The notes below the pieces were generated by a model. It did no database searches, was not told the DNA's origin, and worked only from the letters and a program-made list of their open reading frames with translations. From the NCBI GenBank assembly GCA_050010035.1, contig JBEKLU010000167.1, forward strand, positions 1 through 9,952: a stretch of DNA of 9,952 nt. The letters are read 5' to 3'. A program made the translations under genes and the position numbers. Below are positions 6,778 through 9,952 of the stretch, piece by piece; the stretch's first letter is position 1, and each line of letters begins with the position of its first letter. The stretch is from Roseiarcus sp050010035 (lineage in GTDB: Bacteria; Pseudomonadota; Alphaproteobacteria; Rhizobiales; Beijerinckiaceae).

Positions 6778-7789
6778 CGGGCGTCCTCCGTTTGGCCATC
6801 TCGTCCACCGCCACCGCCAGCACGACGATGATGCCGAGGAAAATCGTCTGGATGCGCGGATCGATCTTCAGCAAGTCCATGGCGTCCGTCAGGATCAGCA
6901 GGAAGAATGCGGCGAGCGTCACCATTTCCACCCGACCCACGCCGCCCTTCAAGCTGACGCCGGCGATGACGGCGGCCGCGATGCTTTCGAGGGTCAGCTG
7001 CGAACTGATGACGGCCTGCCCCGATCCGATCTGCGCGGTAAGCGCGAGCCCGGATACGGAGGCGAGCACGGAACAGATGGCATAAGCCAGGACAAGATAC
7101 GTCTTGGTGCGCACGCCCGAAACGATGGCCGCTTGGAGGTTGCCGCCGATGGCGAAGATGTATCGACCCATGCGCGTGAAGTTCTGCATCACCCACACCA
7201 ACGCGACTATGACCGCCGCAAGGTAGACCGCCGTCGGGAGCTGCATCCAAAGGCCCCGGCCGAACGCATCGACGTAAACCTTCGGCATGCCGTAGACGGG
7301 GATGCCGTTGGTCAGCAGCAGGGCGACGCCGGTGGCGATCGACATCGAACCCAAGGTGACCATGAAAGGCGATATCCGCAGGAACGCGACGCACAGGCCG
7401 TTGATCAGCCCCACGGCGAGGCCGCTGCCGATGCCCGCCGCAACCCCGAGAAAGACGATGATGCCGGGCTCGTCGGCTAGGGAATCCTTTAACCCGGCCA
7501 TGACCATGGCGCTGCTGACGCTGGTCAGCGCCACCACTGCGCCCACGGAAAGGTCAAAGCCGCCGACGATGAGAACTAACATCTGTCCGGCGGCCATGAT
7601 GACCAAATAGGATGAACTGCGCAGTACGTTGAATATGTTCTGCACCGCGAGGAAATGCGGCACGAACAACGCGAGAATGGCGACGAGAGTCACCAGCACG
7701 ATCGGAAGGAATCCGACCGTTTCATATGCGCGATACAGCCTATCGGAGGATGAAGTCGACGCGAGATCGCTGGCTGTCCGCCCTCCCAT
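6770..7789 (-). CDS. CUT2-type ABC transporter permease (first of pair)
   Basis: A 339-residue inner-membrane permease of the RbsC family. A Ser/Thr-rich cytoplasmic N-terminus is followed by a first helix at about 27-47. Family landmarks are AAGQMLVLIVGGFDLSVG (66-83), ISPFMVTLGSMSIATG and LESIAAAVIAGVSLKGGVG (267-285). ATG at 7789 shares one base with the ATPase stop (TGATG); a GTG immediately before it (7792) would give a GTGA overlap and one more residue. No strong ribosome site is visible, consistent with coupling to the ATPase. It differs clearly from the neighbouring permease in sequence but has the same architecture, so the importer uses two different membrane subunits, as in Lsr or YtfT/YjfF systems. 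Confidence 0.92.
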   Translation of the reverse strand: MGGRTASDLASTSSSDRLYRAYETVGFLPIVLVTLVAILALFVPHFLAVQNIFNVLRSSSYLVIMAAGQMLVLIVGGFDLSVGAVVALTSVSSAMVMAGLKDSLADEPGIIVFLGVAAGIGSGLAVGLINGLCVAFLRISPFMVTLGSMSIATGVALLLTNGIPVYGMPKVYVDAFGRGLWMQLPTAVYLAAVIVALVWVMQNFTRMGRYIFAIGGNLQAAIVSGVRTKTYLVLAYAICSVLASVSGLALTAQIGSGQAVISSQLTLESIAAAVIAGVSLKGGVGRVEMVTLAAFFLLILTDAMDLLKIDPRIQTIFLGIIVVLAVAVDEMAKRRTPVV

Positions 7790-9384
7790 CACGGCACCGA
7801 CGCAATGCGCGAGGATTCCGCCATGTCCGGCGACTGTTCGCGGAAGAAGTGAGACAACACCTCTGGTTCGTTGATGTCGGCGCCATTCAGCTCGGCCACC
7901 ATTCGCGAGCGGTGCATCACGTAGAGGCGGTGCGACAGGTTCATCACCTCGGGCAGCTCGGATGAAACCAAAACGATAGCGACTCCCGTCGCCAGGAGGG
8001 CCTTCATCAGCTCGTAGACCTCGATCTTGGCGCCGACGTCGATGCCCACGGTCGGTTCGTCGAACAGAAACACCGTAATGTCGCGCGTCAGCCCGCGGGC
8101 GAGCAACACCTTCTGGCGATTGCCGCCGGAAAGTTTGGCCACCGCCCGTTCGATATGAGGCGGGCGGAGCTTCAACTTGTCGACGATGGTTTGGATCGCC
8201 CGCCGCTCGCTCCCTCGTTGCAGCACGCGCCAGCGGGAATACGTGGGCTGATAGATGGCCGCCATCGACGCGTTCTCGCGCACCGGTCGCGCCAGCGCCA
8301 ACCCCTCGGCGACGCGATCGGACGGGAAATAACAGAGGCCGCGTTTCAACAGCGACGCTGGGAAAGGATGCGTCACCACCTCCCCATTGACGCGGATCGT
8401 GCCCGAGGAAACGACCTCCAACCCGTAGATCGCCCGGACCAGTTCGGACTTGCCGCAGCCCACCAGGCCAGCGATCCCCGTGATCTCCCCCGCGCGGGCG
8501 TAAAAGCTTACGTCGTTCACCGAATGGTTGGCGAGGGTGAGGTTCTCGACCTCGAGCAGATTCTTGCCAGGACTGTGGTCGATGTGGGGAAACAGAACGC
8601 CGATCTTGCGTCCCGTCATCAGTTCCACCAACTCGTTCTCGCTGACGTCGCCGGCCCGGACGGTGGTGATCTTGTGGCCGTCGCGCAGAACGGTGATGCG
8701 GTCCGCGATTTGCTTGATTTCCCGCATGCGGTGGGAGACGTAAATGATTCCGACCCCCGACGCCTTCAGCTTGGCGATCAGGTCGAACAGCTTCGTCGCC
8801 TCGGCCTCGGTTAGCGACGCCGTCGGTTCGTCGAGTATGAGCAGACGGACATCGGTAAGAAACGCCTTGGTGATCTCCACCATCTGCTGGTGGGCGCGTG
8901 ACAAATCGCGGACCTTGCGGTCTGGACCGAGGTCGAAGGCGAGATCCCGGATGATTTCCATCGCCCTTGCGCGCATGGCCGGGAGACGGAGGAAGCCGCC
9001 TCTGGTCAGTTCCCGGCCGAGGAACAGATTCTGTTCCACGGTAAGCTCGGGGACCAGACTGAACTCCTGGAAGACCGGGCTGATGCCGATCATCCGCGCC
9101 GTATGCGGGGTCAGATGCGTGACAACCTCGCCCTGGAACTTGAAATCGCCGGCGTCCTGCGGGTAGGTGCCGGCGATGATGTTGATCAGTGTGGATTTGC
9201 CGGCGCCGTTCTCGCCGAAGAGGACATGGACCTCGCCATGGCGAAGGTCAAAATCGACGCCGTCCAGCGCCACCACGCCCGGAAAATATTTCGATACTCC
9301 GGAAAGCTCCAGGAGGAGGCCGTCGTCGCGGGCCGCCGAAGCGACCCGCGGCGCGCCGATCACGCTGGACTTGACCACGGTCAT
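7789..9384 (-). CDS. Sugar-type (CUT2) ABC transporter ATP-binding protein, two fused ATPase domains
   Basis: A 531-residue cytoplasmic ATPase of the RbsA/MglA/XylG/LsrA family that powers import through the two permeases. Domain 1 (about 24-255): Walker A GENGAGKST (57-65), Q-loop Q106, LSRAHQQ signature (161-167), Walker B LLILDEP with D185 and E186, H-loop H218. Domain 2 (about 276-510): reduced Walker A GLVGCGKSE (306-314), complete LSGGNRQ signature (418-424), Walker B FLFDEP with D442 and E443, and Ser475 instead of the H-loop histidine, as is usual for this family. The N-terminus has a 20-residue extension before the first beta strand. ATG at 9384 has only a weak GGA site close by. It is 30 bp after the binding-protein gene and overlaps the first permease gene. 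Confidence 0.95.
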   Translation of the reverse strand: MTVVKSSVIGAPRVASAARDDGLLLELSGVSKYFPGVVALDGVDFDLRHGEVHVLFGENGAGKSTLINIIAGTYPQDAGDFKFQGEVVTHLTPHTARMIGISPVFQEFSLVPELTVEQNLFLGRELTRGGFLRLPAMRARAMEIIRDLAFDLGPDRKVRDLSRAHQQMVEITKAFLTDVRLLILDEPTASLTEAEATKLFDLIAKLKASGVGIIYVSHRMREIKQIADRITVLRDGHKITTVRAGDVSENELVELMTGRKIGVLFPHIDHSPGKNLLEVENLTLANHSVNDVSFYARAGEITGIAGLVGCGKSELVRAIYGLEVVSSGTIRVNGEVVTHPFPASLLKRGLCYFPSDRVAEGLALARPVRENASMAAIYQPTYSRWRVLQRGSERRAIQTIVDKLKLRPPHIERAVAKLSGGNRQKVLLARGLTRDITVFLFDEPTVGIDVGAKIEVYELMKALLATGVAIVLVSSELPEVMNLSHRLYVMHRSRMVAELNGADINEPEVLSHFFREQSPDMAESSRIASVP

Positions 9385-9414
9385 TTCCGTCTTTGTGAGA
9401 TGTCCGTCAATCGA
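9385..9414. other. Short spacer, binding protein to ATPase
   Basis: A 30-bp gap between the binding-protein stop and the ATPase start on the minus strand. It contains no visible terminator hairpin and is compatible with co-transcription. Confidence 0.4.
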
Positions 9415-9952
9415 TCAAGGAGCCTTCACCGAATAGACCGCATTGAAGGTGGCCGGAGCCAGCACAAGACTCATGTTGATCGTCTTCAGGTTGTCCTGGG
9501 CGATCATGTCCGGAATCGCCTGCAGGCTCTTCGCGTAGGGCTGGTGTTCGAGCGCGCGGACCGCCGTATCGATGGCGATACGCCCCTGCAACACCGGATA
9601 CTGGGTGGCGAAGCCGAGAATCTCACCCTTGTTCAACGAGTCGAGCATGGCCTGATTCTCGTAGGACGACATGATCAGCACGCCCTTTCGCCCTGCCTGG
9701 GCCACCGCTCCGACCGCGGCCTCCGCCGCCGGCGCGCATCCCCAGATGACGTTCATGTCCGGATACGCCTGGAGCGCGTTCTGGATCAGGCCGGATTGCA
9801 CCGCGACGCCCGAATCGCCGAACTTGTCGTCGAGCAGCTTAATGTTGCTCTTCCCGGTCACCGCCTTCTTGAAGCCGTCGAGGAAGGCCTCGGCCCAACC
9901 CGAACCCGAAGGACCGGGGAAGGTGCCAACGTTGGCGGTCTTGTCCTTGAGA
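9415..9952 (-). CDS. Periplasmic substrate-binding protein of CUT2 ABC importer, TorT-like (partial, N-terminus off right edge)
   Basis: The C-terminal 178 residues are in the window; the signal peptide and first lobe lie beyond the right edge. The fragment shows the type I periplasmic-binding fold (Peripla_BP_4/RbsB-like): a strand followed by FPGPSGSGWAEAFLDGFK (visible residues 11-28), GDSGVAVQSGLIQNALQAYPDMNVIWG with the hinge region, then APAAEAAVGAVAQAG, and GEILGFATQYPVLQGRIAIDTAVRALE before the last helix. The FPGP-x-G-x-GW motif and VLQGR-x-AID segment resemble TorT-type binding proteins more than ribose or galactose binders; this is judged by memory, not alignment. It would bind the substrate in the periplasm and deliver it to the two permeases. 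The frame stays open to the window edge, so ATG- or GTG-like codons near 9861 are internal. Confidence 0.87.
   Translation of the reverse strand, partial: LKDKTANVGTFPGPSGSGWAEAFLDGFKKAVTGKSNIKLLDDKFGDSGVAVQSGLIQNALQAYPDMNVIWGCAPAAEAAVGAVAQAGRKGVLIMSSYENQAMLDSLNKGEILGFATQYPVLQGRIAIDTAVRALEHQPYAKSLQAIPDMIAQDNLKTINMSLVLAPATFNAVYSVKAP

Noticed and set aside
5707..6831. 374-codon plus-strand frame rich in Asp, Arg, His and Gln
   Set aside because: Lies opposite a permease with clear family motifs; repetitive charged composition mirrors hydrophobic codons on the other strand.
6611..7480. 289-codon plus-strand frame
   Set aside because: Antisense to the two permease genes, with no ribosome site or recognisable domain.

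Overview
The window is GC-rich chromosomal DNA with dense, tightly packed genes and the G/C-biased third codon positions typical of a proteobacterium. The protein families suggest an alphaproteobacterium (Hyphomicrobiales/Rhizobiales-like); this is inferred from composition and family resemblance only. I see no rRNA, tRNA, insertion sequence, CRISPR array or prophage gene. The content is a small-molecule import and catabolism locus in three transcription blocks.

Block 1 (about 1-2028, minus strand): a GntR/FCD-type regulator, followed downstream by a GabD-type succinate-semialdehyde dehydrogenase whose C-terminal third runs off the left edge. A 262-bp stretch without a convincing gene separates them.

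Block 2 (2281-4499, plus strand): a class III pyridoxal-phosphate omega-aminotransferase and a classical short-chain dehydrogenase, transcribed divergently from the regulator. The 252-bp divergent region holds a 28-bp inverted repeat overlapping a TTGACA box, and a 12-bp direct repeat nearer the regulator. Both are candidate operator elements.

Block 3 (4521-9952, minus strand, entering from the right edge): an apparent operon of periplasmic binding protein (partial), two-domain sugar-type (CUT2) ABC ATPase, two paralogous membrane permeases, a single-domain cupin and a ten-helix EamA/DMT-family transporter. Most junctions overlap by 1-8 bp or are short. Block 3 converges on block 2 with a GC-rich hairpin between the stop codons.

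Working model (inference): the CUT2-type importer brings in an amine-containing or amine-derived compound. The aminotransferase removes the amino group, the SDR handles an alcohol/carbonyl step, and GabD sends succinate semialdehyde or a similar semialdehyde to the TCA cycle. The GntR protein would sense the substrate or an intermediate. The cupin and EamA protein could modify or export a related compound. The substrate cannot be read from the sequence. Each family is known; the unusual part is the combination of omega-amine catabolism with a CUT2 importer, a cupin and an exporter.
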